Assembly: GCA_937880175.1 (NCBI GenBank)
Contig: CALFLO010000142.1
Span: 1 to 23,215 of the forward strand
Length of the DNA stretch: 23,215 nt
Reading direction: 5' to 3'
Origin: an uncultured Gluconobacter sp.
GTDB taxonomy: Bacteria > Pseudomonadota > Alphaproteobacteria > Acetobacterales > Acetobacteraceae
Of the stretch, positions 23,147-23,215 are shown one piece after another. Below the pieces are notes generated by a model. That model saw only the letters and a program-made list of their open reading frames with translations, ran no database searches and was not told where the DNA came from. Made by a program: the position numbers and the translations under genes. Numbering within the stretch: position 1 is the stretch's first letter; the number at the start of each line of letters is the position of its first letter.

Positions 23147-23215
23147 GCCATTACTCCCAGCACCGCCAGAACGAGGCCAAGCAGCACAAGCCAGAGCCCC
23201 ACAGCCCCCTGACGC
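23143..23215 (-). CDS. C-terminal fragment of the preceding membrane subunit (HyfB-like by position)
   Basis: On the minus strand the frame enters at the window edge and ends at TGA 23145-23143, encoding 23 residues: a hydrophobic helix of Leu, Val, Gly and Ala ending in GVMA. The stop overlaps the start of the HyfC-like gene. A membrane C-terminus at this place matches HyfB, the antiporter-like subunit that precedes hyfC in hydrogenase-4 operons, but 23 residues cannot prove it. Confidence 0.6.
   Translation of the reverse strand, partial: RQGAVGLWLVLLGLVLAVLGVMA

Noticed and set aside
1..23215. CRISPR arrays, tRNA/rRNA genes, insertion sequences, integrases, attachment sites
   Set aside because: No regularly spaced repeats, cloverleaf-like segments, transposase or integrase frames, or flanking direct repeats were seen on either strand.

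Overview
The window looks like chromosomal DNA of an acetic acid bacterium (Acetobacteraceae), most likely Gluconobacter or a close relative. The grounds are a membrane PQQ glucose dehydrogenase at the left edge, a short-Q-loop cyanide-insensitive-type bd oxidase (CioAB), a ROK sugar kinase, and high-GC dense coding with alphaproteobacterial gene pairs (ftsEX beside an MJ0042 zinc-ribbon gene, gloB divergent from a methyltransferase, psd-pssA). The species is inferred from gene content only. No rRNA, tRNA, CRISPR array, insertion sequence or prophage was seen.

Layout. 1-700: 3' end of the glucose dehydrogenase gene and its terminator. 785-1811: two small secreted proteins, one with two TonB C-terminal-like modules and one with two CX9C repeats, then a terminator. 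1811-6051 (minus): a coupled pair of complex histidine kinases followed by sufE. 6168-7100: an unknown small membrane protein and a zinc-ribbon membrane protein, convergent. 7224-10215: ftsE-ftsX-ydcF-like-plsC, an envelope and division operon. 10465-11529: a DUF2125 envelope protein. 11557-14432: an FNR-type box, then cioA-cioB and a 49-residue DUF2474 protein, closed by a strong bidirectional terminator. 14439-15912: gloB and a divergent methyltransferase. 16002-17627: psd-pssA (phosphatidylethanolamine synthesis) and a bidirectional terminator. 17649-18584 (minus): ROK sugar kinase.

18750-23215 (minus): the most unusual region. Six overlapping genes resemble the membrane arm and two core subunits of hydrogenase-4/formate hydrogenlyase (HyfB-C-E-F-G-I order, HyfB cut by the window edge). 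The large subunit (HyfG-like, a NuoC+NuoD-type fusion) has no CxxC pair anywhere, so it cannot hold the NiFe site. The small subunit keeps four cysteines suited to the N2-type cluster, and the antiporter-like subunits are short and lack the usual charged motifs. This fits the 'energy-converting hydrogenase related' (Ehr) complexes: relatives of complex I and group 4 hydrogenases without a hydrogenase centre and of unknown reaction. No HyfA, HyfD or HyfH homologue and no maturation gene is in the window.

Functional picture: periplasmic glucose oxidation feeds electrons to ubiquinol, CioAB can oxidise that ubiquinol (perhaps under oxygen-responsive FNR-type control), and the Hyf/Ehr-like complex may be a further membrane redox module. 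The other genes serve envelope, phospholipid, Fe-S and detoxification functions.
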